This document shows, one piece after another, positions 47,226 through 56,535 of a stretch of DNA of 64,000 nt. How positions within the stretch are numbered: the first letter of the stretch is position 1; each line of letters opens with the position of its first letter. The position numbers and the translations under genes are program-made. Source of the DNA: Rubritalea squalenifaciens DSM 18772 (GTDB lineage: Bacteria > Verrucomicrobiota > Verrucomicrobiia > Verrucomicrobiales > Akkermansiaceae); contig NZ_FQYR01000006.1 of NCBI RefSeq assembly GCF_900141815.1, forward strand, positions 62,001 to 126,000, given 5' to 3'. The notes below the pieces were generated by a model that made no database searches, was not told where the DNA came from, and saw only the letters and a program-made list of their open reading frames with translations.

Positions 47226-49826
47226 TTAGGGGAGTGAGGCCTCGATTCGGTAGAAGCGCTGGGTGGCGGAGTTCCCGGAGGTGGTGTCTTGTAGGATGAG
47301 GAAGGTGTCGTTACCTTGCTTCGGGCCGTCTACGAGTGTCCAGGGATCGCTCTTGCCGAGATCGGTGGAGGTGTAGAGTGAGTACAGGCGTATGGATGAG
47401 GAATAGACGCTGGTGGAGAAATTTCCGCTCTGGTCCCAAGAGAAGGTGTCAGGATGAAGGCGGGAGCTGTTGTCCATCGGATCGGTGTTGGCGAGGAATT
47501 CCTGCAGGGTGGTTTTGTCGTCCTTGTCTTCATCTGCACTGGCGTCAGCACTGAGGATGTCTCCGTAGTACTGGTATTCCCATGAATCGGAAATGCCGTC
47601 GCCATCTGTATCGGCATGGATGGGCAGGTAGGCTCCGGTCTGGTCGTAGCAGATGTAGTCGATGTCTACGTTGTAGTTGTCTCCCAAGCTTCCGCTGGTG
47701 GTGTCTCCGATGATGAGTCTCTCGTCGTTGCTGGTGGAGTCATAGCTGACGCCGGCTACAGGTGTAAGGCGTACGCCGTCGCGCCAGAGGTGATAGACGT
47801 TGTTGTTAGCGTCATTGGCCACACGGAAGGTGTGGTAGGCTCCGTCGTTGTTCGTGTGGGCTACATCATAACGGGTGGAGAAAGAGGTGGTGCGGTCATC
47901 GTAAATGACGGGCATGGCGATATCATTGCCAGTGCCTAACCAGAGAGCGATCCCATTGGCGGCGGAGGTGACCTTCATGCGGATCTCCAGCGTCCAGTTG
48001 CTGTCATTGTTCGCAGACCATCCGGTGTTCGTGCCTTCCAGCCAGGCTCCTCCTGTGTAGCCGGTGTGGTCACGGCGGAGGTCGGTACCATCACCGACGA
48101 GGCTTTCTGCTGTGTCGGCTGGGGTGACTTCGGTCCAGCTGTTGATGTAGTTGCTGCCGTCGTAGATCTCATTCCCCTCATATTTGTTAGAGAAGGTGGA
48201 GCAGTCTTTTTCCTCGTGAGGTGGCGAGTTGTCAGCAGCTTCGTTCTCTGGTGTTTCCGTGAGGCCAAGACGGGCGGCGATGCGAGCTGCCACGTAGATC
48301 TCACCGGTGAGGTTGGGGTGGACGTTATCATGCGTCATGGTGACGGGGTCGAAGCCGGTGGAGGGATCGCAGACCCAGACGGATGAGGTGGCAGTAGTCT
48401 TGCTGTCCGCCAGTGCCTGCAGGAGGCCGTTGGTGGTGTCCACATTGGTCTGGAGTGAGGCGGCCTGGTTGGTGTGGAGGACGTGGTTGAGGAAGATGCT
48501 GACGTTTGGATTGGCTGCCTGCAGCTGGTCGATCATCAGGGAGATGTCATCCCTCACCTGGGTGGGCGAGGAGCCGCCTGCCAGGTCGTTGATGCCGATG
48601 AGGATGGAGGCGGTGTCCGGCGTGTAGGTGGTGCCGGTATAAGCCTTGGTAGTAGGGGCATCGCTGGTCTCAAAGGTGAGGCTCTGGCCTGTCCAGTTGA
48701 GCAAGGTGCCTTGGCCGAGGTTGTTGGTATTGTAGCGGCCCGATGGGAGGGGGACGCGGGCGTTTTCCCAGAAGGCGCGCCAGCCCCAGTGACCATCGTG
48801 GATATTGTCGAAGCTCTGGCCGTTGTGATCGGCCGTGGAGCCGGGATTGTTCTGATAAGCCCCGGTGACGGAGCCGACGAACTGGTAACCCGTGGTGGCA
48901 TTTTTCGGTACCGACTTCTCTGCCAAGTTCTTGAAGATCTGATAGCGGTAGCTGGAGTGACCGGCTCCTCCCTGAGTGATCGAGTCACCGATAAAGGCGA
49001 GCTTGCCGTACCAGCGGGAAACGATGTTTTGGGCGAAGAATTCCTGGGCGAAACGCTCCCCTGAGCGGATCTTGGCGGCTTTGGTGAGATGGAGGTTGTC
49101 GCCGCCCAGCTCGAGGTCGAGATTGTCGATGTAGCTGATGGTGGCATCGCCGGCTGCGAGGGAGGCGTGCTTGGCACGGGTGGTGTCTCTGGAGGAACCT
49201 GCGGCGGTGATTCCGCCGATCACGCCGTACATGTTGGTCGCATTGGGGAGGTCCGAGCGCAGGCTGGTGATGAGCTCGGTAAAGCGGGTATCCGCGATGC
49301 TGGCTTCGGTGCTGGTGTTACTCTCGCCCTGCACGTAGAGCAGGCCGACGATTTCAAAGGTGTCGCCATTGCTGGTGAGGGTAGTAGTGGCGGCGGTCAC
49401 GGTATCCACGACGTGGGAGTACATGTGGCCACCGGCGGACTTGGACCAGAGGGTGTTTCCCCCTCCGCCACGGCTGGCTTTGATAATGCCAAAATTGCGC
49501 ACGCCGGCGCGGTAGAGAGTACGGGAGAATTCGATCTCAGGTCCCCAGTGGGTGGCGCTGCCGGGATAGTAGCCGCCCTGCTGGTCCTGCAGGCTGGTGA
49601 AGACGCCGCCGGAGTCCCCCAGAGAGGTGGTGGCGCTCGCGACATTGTGCCAGTAGAATTTTACGTGATCATCTGCCGGGTCGGATCCGGAGGTGGGGTC
49701 GGCTTCGCCAAAATTAGTGACTCCCAGTGAGTTTGACTGGCCGGTCAGGACGAAGAGTTTGTAGTGCTCTGCGAGGGCGCTAGAGGCCGCGAGCAGGGTG
49801 AAGGCGAGGATGTGGAGAAGTCTCAT
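47226..49826 (-). CDS. Secreted protein with two SGNH esterase domains and a LamG-like module
   Basis: 866 residues, signal peptide MRLLHILAFTLLAASSALA. Domain 1 (about 20-265) is sialate O-acetylesterase/CE6-like: LFVLTGQSNSLG, ASRGGGGNTLW, YVQGESNT and GDNLHLT (Asp/His). Domain 2 (about 275-530) is GDSL/CE2-CE3-like: LAFIGDSITQGG, LIGINDLAGG and HDNVHPN. Residues about 555-725 form a LamG-like beta-sandwich (TLEIRMKVTSAANGIALWLG). The C-terminus (about 735-866) has DTDGDGISDSWEYQYYG and DEDKDDKTTLQEFLANTDP, calcium-binding-like repeats common in Verrucomicrobiota secreted proteins. Both esterase domains keep their Ser, Asp and His, so it should remove acetyl groups from polysaccharides with two specificities. 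Confidence 0.85.
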   Translation of the reverse strand: MRLLHILAFTLLAASSALAEHYKLFVLTGQSNSLGVTNFGEADPTSGSDPADDHVKFYWHNVASATTSLGDSGGVFTSLQDQQGGYYPGSATHWGPEIEFSRTLYRAGVRNFGIIKASRGGGGNTLWSKSAGGHMYSHVVDTVTAATTTLTSNGDTFEIVGLLYVQGESNTSTEASIADTRFTELITSLRSDLPNATNMYGVIGGITAAGSSRDTTRAKHASLAAGDATISYIDNLDLELGGDNLHLTKAAKIRSGERFAQEFFAQNIVSRWYGKLAFIGDSITQGGAGHSSYRYQIFKNLAEKSVPKNATTGYQFVGSVTGAYQNNPGSTADHNGQSFDNIHDGHWGWRAFWENARVPLPSGRYNTNNLGQGTLLNWTGQSLTFETSDAPTTKAYTGTTYTPDTASILIGINDLAGGSSPTQVRDDISLMIDQLQAANPNVSIFLNHVLHTNQAASLQTNVDTTNGLLQALADSKTTATSSVWVCDPSTGFDPVTMTHDNVHPNLTGEIYVAARIAARLGLTETPENEAADNSPPHEEKDCSTFSNKYEGNEIYDGSNYINSWTEVTPADTAESLVGDGTDLRRDHTGYTGGAWLEGTNTGWSANNDSNWTLEIRMKVTSAANGIALWLGTGNDIAMPVIYDDRTTSFSTRYDVAHTNNDGAYHTFRVANDANNNVYHLWRDGVRLTPVAGVSYDSTSNDERLIIGDTTSGSLGDNYNVDIDYICYDQTGAYLPIHADTDGDGISDSWEYQYYGDILSADASADEDKDDKTTLQEFLANTDPMDNSSRLHPDTFSWDQSGNFSTSVYSSSIRLYSLYTSTDLGKSDPWTLVDGPKQGNDTFLILQDTTSGNSATQRFYRIEASLP

Positions 49827-50024
49827 GACTTGACTGGGTTGATATAAGGCTTTGTGAGTGTGTTGGGGATGGGTACTCTAGCCCTTCTTTTCAAATCTCG
49901 CTAAGGGAAGCATCTGGTTTGGTCTTAAACCAGTTGGCTGGTCGGGGGAGTTGCGGCGAATAAAGGGCCCTTTCTGCCCCGAGATACCACTTTACATACG
50001 CGATGGGGGATCTAGGGTGCGGGC

Positions 50025-51059
50025 GTGTTAGCGACTTATATTCACGATCTGGATCCGGTGATTTTCAGCATTACGGATAGCATCAAGCTGCGTTGGTACG
50101 GACTGGCGTACTTGCTGGCCTTTGTCGTGGGGTATTACCTGCTGAAGTGGCTGGGGAATAAGAAACTGTGGGTTCTCCCGGGGAATCAGGCTGGGGATTT
50201 CATCGCTTACGCAGCCTTTTTTGGTGTCTTTCTCGGAGGTAGAATCGGGAATGTACTGATCTACCAGAGGGCTGAATTAATGGAGGATCCATCGATGATT
50301 TTCCGCGTCTGGGAAGGCGGGATGGCAAGTCACGGGGGGATTCTGGGGTTGATGATTTTTACCCTCGTGTATTCGAGGATGAAGAAGGTGTCTTGGACTG
50401 GTCTGGGGGATGCTCTCTGCGTGGTGGCTCCCTTGGGCTTGATGTTTGGGCGGATCGCTAACTTTATCAATGGCGAGCTCTATGGGCGTATTGACCGTGG
50501 TTTTGCCTGGGCCATGAAGTTTCCTGAAACGATGTGGGAGCCTGGGGCTCCTGAGTCTGAGCGTGTGAGTCAGGCGATGCTTGCCGCAGTGGATGCTGAC
50601 CCTCGTGGCACTTATGCCAAGTTCTATAATGAGATGGGACAGGGTATAGGGCCTGAGACCGGCGCTCTGAACCGCGAAGCTTTGCTGCAGGGAATCAGGG
50701 AGAGCGATAAGGTGAAGGAGGCCGTGGGGCAATACCTCGAGCCGCGTTATCCGTCCCAGTTGTTCCAGGCGGCTCTTGAGGGGCTTGCGCTATTTCTGAT
50801 TCTCTTCGCTGTACGGATGAAGTTCCCCAAGCTGGCGCACGGGGTGCTCACAGGCTTGTTCTTCATTTTCTACGCGATCTTCCGCATTTCTATGGAGAAT
50901 TTCCGCGAACCGGAAATTGTGAACCGTTCCTACTTCGGGATTGAAATCACCGAGGGTCAGTTCTGGTCCATCTTCATGATCTTCATCGGTCTGGCATTCC
51001 TGGTCAAAGCCAAGATCAGCGTGGGCAAGAAGAGTATCTTCAATCACGGTGGTTTGTAG
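50025..51059 (+). CDS. lgt: Prolipoprotein diacylglyceryl transferase
   Basis: 344 residues from a GTG at 50025, somewhat longer than E. coli Lgt because of an insert at about 165-250. A seven-TM inner-membrane enzyme that moves diacylglycerol from phosphatidylglycerol to the lipobox Cys. Signature elements: IKLRWYGLAYLLAF, GRIGNVLIYQR, WEGGMASHGGILG (essential His), FGRIANFINGELYGR (the Lgt signature with Arg and Asn) and RYPSQLFQAALEG. It serves lipoproteins such as the one at 42431-43003. No operon partner. Confidence 0.95.
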   Translation: MLATYIHDLDPVIFSITDSIKLRWYGLAYLLAFVVGYYLLKWLGNKKLWVLPGNQAGDFIAYAAFFGVFLGGRIGNVLIYQRAELMEDPSMIFRVWEGGMASHGGILGLMIFTLVYSRMKKVSWTGLGDALCVVAPLGLMFGRIANFINGELYGRIDRGFAWAMKFPETMWEPGAPESERVSQAMLAAVDADPRGTYAKFYNEMGQGIGPETGALNREALLQGIRESDKVKEAVGQYLEPRYPSQLFQAALEGLALFLILFAVRMKFPKLAHGVLTGLFFIFYAIFRISMENFREPEIVNRSYFGIEITEGQFWSIFMIFIGLAFLVKAKISVGKKSIFNHGGL

Positions 51060-51203
51060 CTTCCACCGTGGAGGATAGAGGCCAGCATGCGGTGGTTTTA
51101 TTGACCACGGAATACACGGAAGTTACGGAAAGGCTTGCTGAAGCGGGAAGTTTCTTTGTGTATGAACTTTCTCAACAGCTTTGGTGGTGATAAGCATGAC
51201 GTT

Positions 51204-51677
51204 ATGAGAAGTAAAATGCTCCTATCAATGGTATTAGTTTTCGTTCTCTCGTCTCTTTTTGGCTTTTCGCAGGATGTTGAAGTTGTTCAAGAAGTTAGGG
51301 ACAAGTTTCTTGTAGATCCTGTTGAGATGTCTGAGCTTACGGTGAAGGATCTTGGGCTTGCTAAAAAGTTAGAGGAAATTACCAGAGTGAGTCCCTATCT
51401 CAAGCAGGGTGATATGAAGATGCTGATGCACGCTTTTGGAGTGCATGATATTCTACCAGAGAGAAACTTTATTGAACTCAGAGAAGGATCTATTCGAGTT
51501 AAAGGGACACGATTATTCTGTATGCAGTGTAGCCGTATTTTATCAGCATTAACGCTGACGAATAATCTGAAGTTGGAGGAATTTTCTGTGCTAGGCGCAG
51601 GCTTTGCCTCTGGAGAAACTGAGAAGTACAATCAGCTTCTCAAGAAGCTAGGCCTGGACGTGCATGTTGATGAATAA
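51204..51677 (+). CDS. Secreted hypothetical protein with CxxC
   Basis: 157 residues from the ATG at 51204, which gives a signal peptide (MRSKMLLSMVLVFVLSSLFGFSQ); the frame opens 23 codons earlier. Mostly helical: DVEVVQEVRDKFLVDPVEMSELTVKDLGLAKKLEEI, then RNFIELREGSIRVKGTRLFCMQCSRILSAL with a CxxC, and a C-terminal YNQLLKKLGLDVHV. The CMQC might be a metal or redox site, but the surroundings do not match thioredoxin. Family not recognised. Base composition is more AT-rich than its neighbours, which could mean recent acquisition. Confidence 0.6.
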   Translation: MRSKMLLSMVLVFVLSSLFGFSQDVEVVQEVRDKFLVDPVEMSELTVKDLGLAKKLEEITRVSPYLKQGDMKMLMHAFGVHDILPERNFIELREGSIRVKGTRLFCMQCSRILSALTLTNNLKLEEFSVLGAGFASGETEKYNQLLKKLGLDVHVDE

Positions 51678-51686
51678 TGAATCAAC

Positions 51687-52616
51687 CTACTCCGCTTTCG
51701 GGGCGGTGTGTTCTAGCTTGTGGGAGCGGGTTTTGGGGTCGCGTTTGAAGATGGGGCCTACTTCGACGAGGGTGTTTTCGCCTTTGGCGCTGATCTTGGC
51801 GCAGTCAGGCGAGGCCTGTGGGGGCTTGTTCGGGTAAAAGGCGGTGCTCTTCTTGACCTTGGCGGGCTTGCCGTTGATTTGAGGCCAGCCGAAGGTGACG
51901 TTGACTTTCGGGATGTTAGAGCGGCGGATCTTGGCGGTGCTGTAGACCTCGACGAAAGCGGAGAGGTTTTTGCTGAAGGTGAAGCTGTCTCCCTCGAAGC
52001 GGAGTTTTCCGACCGGTGTCCATGTGCCGTCCGGGGATTTGATGCGGCACTCGAACCAGGTGTTCTTTTGCTCGTCAGTCTCGGCCTTGCGCACTTCGTA
52101 GGTCCAGGTGCCTTTGCCCCACTTGATCGGGCGGCGAACGCTGGCGAACTCGCCTTCATAGCCGGCACTCTCTACCAGACAGGATGGGTCGGCTGTCTGG
52201 ACGTGCTCCAGGCCGATGGGGGTTTTCTGGTCATGGGACCAACGGGAGAAGATGGCGCCGTGACCACGGTGGACGCGGGTGCGGGATTCCTTGTTGTCCC
52301 ATCCGTTGACGTTGGTCTGGATGCCGCCGTAGAACTGCAGGCCGTTGATCTTGCTGTTGCCGACTGGAGAGATATAGAGGTTGTAGGTATCGGGGACATC
52401 CCTGTCCACGGTGATGGTCTGGGAGAAGGATTCAAAATTTTTGACGTCTTCTTCGAGAGTCCAGAAGATGTTAGCGACGTGCCAAGGAGAGCGAGGCAGT
52501 TTGATGCCGAGTTCATCGGCCATTTCCTTTGGTGATGGCTGGGCGCAGAGATCTTCAGCGGCGGTGAGCGGAGAGATCAGCGGGAGGAGAGCAAGGAGTG
52601 CATGAGTAGGTTTCAT
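51687..52616 (-). CDS. Secreted beta-rich protein, DUF3472-like
   Basis: 309 residues with a signal peptide (MKPTHALLALLPLISPLTAA). The body is beta-rich with many Trp/Tyr: PDTYNLYISPVGNSKINGLQFYGGIQTNV and RVHRGHGAIFSRW recall the DUF3472 pattern (tYY..., GYFGIQ..., FSvW), and GTWTYEVRKAETD with WFECRIKSPDGTWTPVGKLRF continues a jelly-roll-like layout. I propose DUF3472-like at moderate confidence. Possibly a carbohydrate-interacting envelope protein. It lies downstream, on the same strand, of the DUF1080/dehydrogenase gene at 52696, 79 bp away. Confidence 0.6.
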   Translation of the reverse strand: MKPTHALLALLPLISPLTAAEDLCAQPSPKEMADELGIKLPRSPWHVANIFWTLEEDVKNFESFSQTITVDRDVPDTYNLYISPVGNSKINGLQFYGGIQTNVNGWDNKESRTRVHRGHGAIFSRWSHDQKTPIGLEHVQTADPSCLVESAGYEGEFASVRRPIKWGKGTWTYEVRKAETDEQKNTWFECRIKSPDGTWTPVGKLRFEGDSFTFSKNLSAFVEVYSTAKIRRSNIPKVNVTFGWPQINGKPAKVKKSTAFYPNKPPQASPDCAKISAKGENTLVEVGPIFKRDPKTRSHKLEHTAPKAE

Positions 52617-52695
52617 TTCGTTAGTATGTGTATGTTGAGAGCTTGGAATAATCCATTCACAGAGCGTTGCCAGAGAGAGATGTCGTCTTGAAATC

Positions 52696-55600
52696 TCACT
52701 CTTTGCCGGTAGTCAGGAATTTCATCAGGTCGCGCAATTCATCGGGATTCAATGAATAGATGAGGGCTGGAGGCATGGGGGAGGTGGTGGATGGGGCTAC
52801 GGATTGGATCTTGCTGGAATCGATGGTGGTTGTCTGCTGGAGGTCGAAGGCGGTGGTGGCGATGACGGTTTGTTTGTCGTCCCGGGAGAGGACTTTGCCG
52901 AAGAGGCTGGTGCCGTCCTTGAGGTTGATCTGCTGGAAGTGGTATTGCTCAGAGACTTCCGCGGAGGGGTCGACAATGGCCTTGAGGATGTCTTTCTTGC
53001 TAAAGCGGGTGGAGAGATTGGTGAGGTTGGGGCCGGAGTCTCCACCGGCATTGCCGTGGGTGTGGCAGCGGATGCAGAGGGTGGCGTGGAACATCTTGCG
53101 GCCATTCTCATAGCTGGCTTTGCTGAGGTCCTGGCTGGCGGCAAGGGCTGTCTGTACGGTCCAGGCCTGGCCGGGGCCTTTGGCCACGTAAACGGGTTCC
53201 TTTTTGGCCTTGGGCCTGGGGAGCTTGGCGATGCTTTGTTGAAGCTCAGGGCTGAAGCGCTTGAGGGCTTCTTTCTGGATGTTCTTGATGAAGCCTTTGT
53301 AGCTTGCGCCGCCGTCGCGCAGTTCGGCTTCATAGAGCCACTGGAAATAGCGGGTGGTGGTGGCTGGGTTCCAGCCCTGCTCGGCACTCATCAGGATGAG
53401 GGCGAACTGGATGCCTTTGGCGTTGGGCTGGTTGGCGAGCATCTTCTCAAAGTCCTTGCCGTAGCGGTCGTTTCCTTTGATGAGGTTCTGGTCGATGTCC
53501 TGCGCTTCATTGACCGAGGTCTCCATCAGGGTGAGGGTTTTGTTGAGGGCATCAGTGGAGCGCAGTTTGATGAGCTGGCGGGCGAGTTCGACGTTGCTGG
53601 CGAAGTCATCCGTGGGAAAGGATTTTTCTAACAAGATTCTTGTCTTGATCGATGCAGGGGAGTCGACAGGGAGCTGGTTGCGGATGTAGGCGAGGGAAAG
53701 AGCTCTGAGGTAAGCGAGCTTGTTCTCACGGTCTAGCTCGTCGAAGGGAAGTGTATTGAGTTTTTCTAACAAGGTTTCTCCGTTCTTGCCCAGTCTGGCA
53801 AGAGCGATGGAGGCGTGGATAACTTTGTAGGGATTGGTTTCGCTTCTGTATTGGTCTATCCAGTCCTTGAGTGGAATACCTTCGAGGGCGAGGCGGGCGT
53901 GGTAGCTGACTCGTCTGTCGGGATGATCGAGGTGTTTCCAGACAGTGTCGAGGTTCGGAGACTTGGTGAGGGTATCGGTCAGGCCTGCCAGAGGTGGGCG
54001 CTCGAGTGTGCTGGGTGATTCAGAGAGTTTACCTTTGTAGCTGACGCGGTAGAGGCTGGAGGCGAGTCTGCGACCACCCGTGAGAAAATATATGGCGCCA
54101 TCCGGGCCGATGGTGGCATCGGTGAGGGGGAGTGGTTTGCCGGAGATGAATTCTTCCTTGGTGGCGGTGTAGCTGGAGCCTTGCGGGCTGAGGTGGAGGG
54201 CGTAGATACGGCCGAAGGTCCAGTCGAGAATGAAGAGGGCATCGCGGTACTTTTGCGGGAAGTCAGCCTGGGTGCCGAAGAGGACACCTGTCGGGCTGCC
54301 GGGGCCGATGTCGATCATCGCGGGGAGGCTGTCGGCAAAGTATGCCGGCCACTTGGAGGTGCCGGTGCGCCAGCCGTATTCAGCACCCTTGGTGACGTGC
54401 ATGACGCGGGTGGGGCGGTACCAGGGCGTGCCGGCATCCCACTCCATGTCAGAGTCGTAGGCGAAGAGTTCACCTTGTGGTGAGAAGGCGATGTCGTAGG
54501 CGTTTCTGAATCCGGTGGCGATGATTTCCGGGTTTGAGCCATCAGCGCCGAATCGGACGATGTGGCCGCCTGGTGCCTTGATCTGGGTGGCGTGGCCGCG
54601 TGGGTCTAACAGTCGAGTGAGAAGGTGGTCTTCCTGCCAGTTTCCATTGCTGGGTGAGGTGGCGCCAGCGGGGAGTGGCGTGTGGTTGCCCGCGCTGTAG
54701 TAAAGTTCTCCAGTAGGTGACTGGACGATGGCGTGCAGGCCGTGTTCGCCGCCGGACTTGAGCTTGATGAGGAGCTCCTGTTGGTCGAACTTGCCGTCCT
54801 TGTTAGTATCGGTAAGACGGTAGACGCCGGGGTTCTTCATGGAGACGCCCATGTAGAGGGAGCCATTGGCCCAGCAGAGTCCCTGGGCCATGCCGGGGGA
54901 TTCAAGTTGCTCGACTTTGACAACCTTACCATTTTCTAACAAAATCCTGTAGAGTGCGCCGTGTTGGTCGCAGGCATAAAGGTTACCAGCGTCATCGAAA
55001 GTCATGGAGACCCAGGAGCCTTGCTCCTTCGGAACGGTGTAGAGTTTCTCTGTCTGGAATCCGGGCAGGGTGGTGATAGTCTCCGGCTTGTCGTTCTTGT
55101 CGTGGTCAAGCTCCAGCATCATGAGGTCCTTGAACTGGACTTTCATGGCCGGGCCTTGATGGAGCTGCAGGGCGATCCAGCCCTTGGCGTCCTTGTGCTT
55201 CTTGTCCTCATCGATGACTTCCACGGTCTTGTGGCCATTGATGAAATGCATGAGTTTATTCCCATCGGCTACGATCTTGTAGCTGTTCCACTCGCCGGGC
55301 TTGATGGATTTCTGGGCCAGTTCGCCAGAGGGTAGGGGCTCGGTCTGTTTCTTACCATCGGGCGAAATGCGCATCTTCTGGCCACGTTTGGCGACGATGC
55401 CGCGTCCGTCCTGATCGTAGAGGATGCCGCTGTAGTTGGTGCCGGTCTCTAGGTCGGCCTGATAGCCTTTGATGGCGAAACTGTCCTTGCTAGCCTGGCT
55501 GCGGTATTGGATGCCGGAGTTGCCTTGCTTGCTCAGGAAGCGGAAGGAGAGAGTGAGCTCGAAGTCTGAAAATTGTTTGCCTGTGTAGCGCAGGTAGGTG

Positions 55601-55779
55601 GTTTTGCTACAGGGGTGCTCTGGGGTAGACTCGGCAGTGATGGCGCCGTCCTCTACTTTCCAGTAAGTGGTATCTCCTTTCCACCCTTTGAGGGATTTGC
55701 CGTCGAAGAGCGGGATCTCATCGGCAAAGGCATGAGAGGAGAGCAGAGCAAGGGCGAAGATGAGCTTGGTCGATTTCAT
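52696..55779 (-). CDS. DUF1080 + dehydrogenase-like propeller + cytochrome c fusion (PVC type)
   Basis: 1,027 residues, signal peptide MKSTKLIFALALLSSHAFA. Residues about 20-215 are DUF1080/3-keto-disaccharide hydrolase-like (IPLFDGKSLKGWKGD, GNSGIQYRS, GYQADLETGTNYSGILYD). About 225-580 is a sorbosone/glucose-dehydrogenase-like beta-propeller (GSWVSMTFDDAGNLYACDQ, FRNAYDIAFSPQGELFAYDSDMEWD). About 600-860 is helical, HEAT-like. Near the end C902-IRC-H906 is a c-type heme site with a plausible distal Met in SPMPPAL. This membrane-bound-dehydrogenase architecture is characteristic of Planctomycetes and Verrucomicrobia. It is periplasmic and likely oxidises sugars, passing electrons to the heme domain. 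Confidence 0.88.
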   Translation of the reverse strand: MKSTKLIFALALLSSHAFADEIPLFDGKSLKGWKGDTTYWKVEDGAITAESTPEHPCSKTTYLRYTGKQFSDFELTLSFRFLSKQGNSGIQYRSQASKDSFAIKGYQADLETGTNYSGILYDQDGRGIVAKRGQKMRISPDGKKQTEPLPSGELAQKSIKPGEWNSYKIVADGNKLMHFINGHKTVEVIDEDKKHKDAKGWIALQLHQGPAMKVQFKDLMMLELDHDKNDKPETITTLPGFQTEKLYTVPKEQGSWVSMTFDDAGNLYACDQHGALYRILLENGKVVKVEQLESPGMAQGLCWANGSLYMGVSMKNPGVYRLTDTNKDGKFDQQELLIKLKSGGEHGLHAIVQSPTGELYYSAGNHTPLPAGATSPSNGNWQEDHLLTRLLDPRGHATQIKAPGGHIVRFGADGSNPEIIATGFRNAYDIAFSPQGELFAYDSDMEWDAGTPWYRPTRVMHVTKGAEYGWRTGTSKWPAYFADSLPAMIDIGPGSPTGVLFGTQADFPQKYRDALFILDWTFGRIYALHLSPQGSSYTATKEEFISGKPLPLTDATIGPDGAIYFLTGGRRLASSLYRVSYKGKLSESPSTLERPPLAGLTDTLTKSPNLDTVWKHLDHPDRRVSYHARLALEGIPLKDWIDQYRSETNPYKVIHASIALARLGKNGETLLEKLNTLPFDELDRENKLAYLRALSLAYIRNQLPVDSPASIKTRILLEKSFPTDDFASNVELARQLIKLRSTDALNKTLTLMETSVNEAQDIDQNLIKGNDRYGKDFEKMLANQPNAKGIQFALILMSAEQGWNPATTTRYFQWLYEAELRDGGASYKGFIKNIQKEALKRFSPELQQSIAKLPRPKAKKEPVYVAKGPGQAWTVQTALAASQDLSKASYENGRKMFHATLCIRCHTHGNAGGDSGPNLTNLSTRFSKKDILKAIVDPSAEVSEQYHFQQINLKDGTSLFGKVLSRDDKQTVIATTAFDLQQTTTIDSSKIQSVAPSTTSPMPPALIYSLNPDELRDLMKFLTTGKE

Positions 55780-55980
55780 GAGAGCAGCAGCCAGACAGTC
55801 ACAGGGTGACCGTCAGTGTTCCAGTTATCGCGCGTGACTGCAAGAACGGTCGGCGCACGAGCGGATTGGATGGCTACATGCCGGGACGGGGGGATCTTTC
55901 AAGGGGGAGCAAGTTTGCGGCCGGCGAGGGGAATAGCGAAGGCGGAATCGTATTTTCTTCGACCTCGAAGGGGTTAGAAT

Positions 55981-56418
55981 CTATTTGAGTGCTACTCCGT
56001 CTTCATCACACGGGGTGACAGAGATGATTTCTCCGCTTATGGCACGGAAGCCGCCTTCCAAGCCGAACGAGGATGAAAAATCAACGGTTAGCAAGGCGTG
56101 GTCGCTAGGTTCTTCGATTTCACGGATGATGAGCTCGAAGAGGACGTTTTGATAATTCCAATGATCTAGCTTTACATGGTCTACTCCATGGAAGCGAAAT
56201 GTAATCAGGTGGTGTTTACCGAGTTGATAGTGGCCTGACTCGGTAAGCTCTGAAGTCATTTCCCAAGCATGGAGGGTGAAGTCAATCGACGGGCTTCCCG
56301 TATCTGGTGCGCCTCGGTGGCATGACAGGCTGATGACCTCCGCATCATGAAACACCGGAAAGTAACCGAACGCCTCGGTGACTTGATGGACGTTTTTTAA
56401 GGGAGGAGTTTCAGGCAT
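55981..56418 (-). CDS. Imm50-like immunity-family protein
   Basis: 145 residues, no signal peptide. FGYFPVFHDAEVISLSCHRG near the start matches the (F/W)P-FHDAEV pattern of immunity protein family 50, and the alternating strands after it (SIDFTLHAWEM, HHLITFRFHGVDHVKLDHWNYQNVLFELIIREI) fit. In other bacteria Imm50 proteins protect against contact-dependent or polymorphic toxins. No toxin gene is beside it, so it may be an orphan or have another role. Confidence 0.6.
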   Translation of the reverse strand: MPETPPLKNVHQVTEAFGYFPVFHDAEVISLSCHRGAPDTGSPSIDFTLHAWEMTSELTESGHYQLGKHHLITFRFHGVDHVKLDHWNYQNVLFELIIREIEEPSDHALLTVDFSSSFGLEGGFRAISGEIISVTPCDEDGVALK

Positions 56419-56462
56419 GACAGGTAAGGGCGGTTCTAGGTAAGGGGATGCAATGCTTCCAC

Positions 56463-56477
56463 CACCCCGCCGGGGTG
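56463..56477. repeat. Solitary REP-like palindrome
   Basis: CACCCCGCCGGGGTG differs at the centre from the REP unit around 43.4-44.7 kb but has the same arms. A single copy in an intergenic gap. Confidence 0.65.
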
Positions 56478-56535
56478 AGGACTGAGGGCGAATGCTGATC
56501 AGTAATTAGTCATCACCGATCAGTAATTCCGATTT

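Noticed and set aside
51720-53631. Long plus-strand frames opposite the secreted protein and the DUF1080 fusion
   Set aside because: Shadows of real minus-strand genes with signal peptides and recognised domains.
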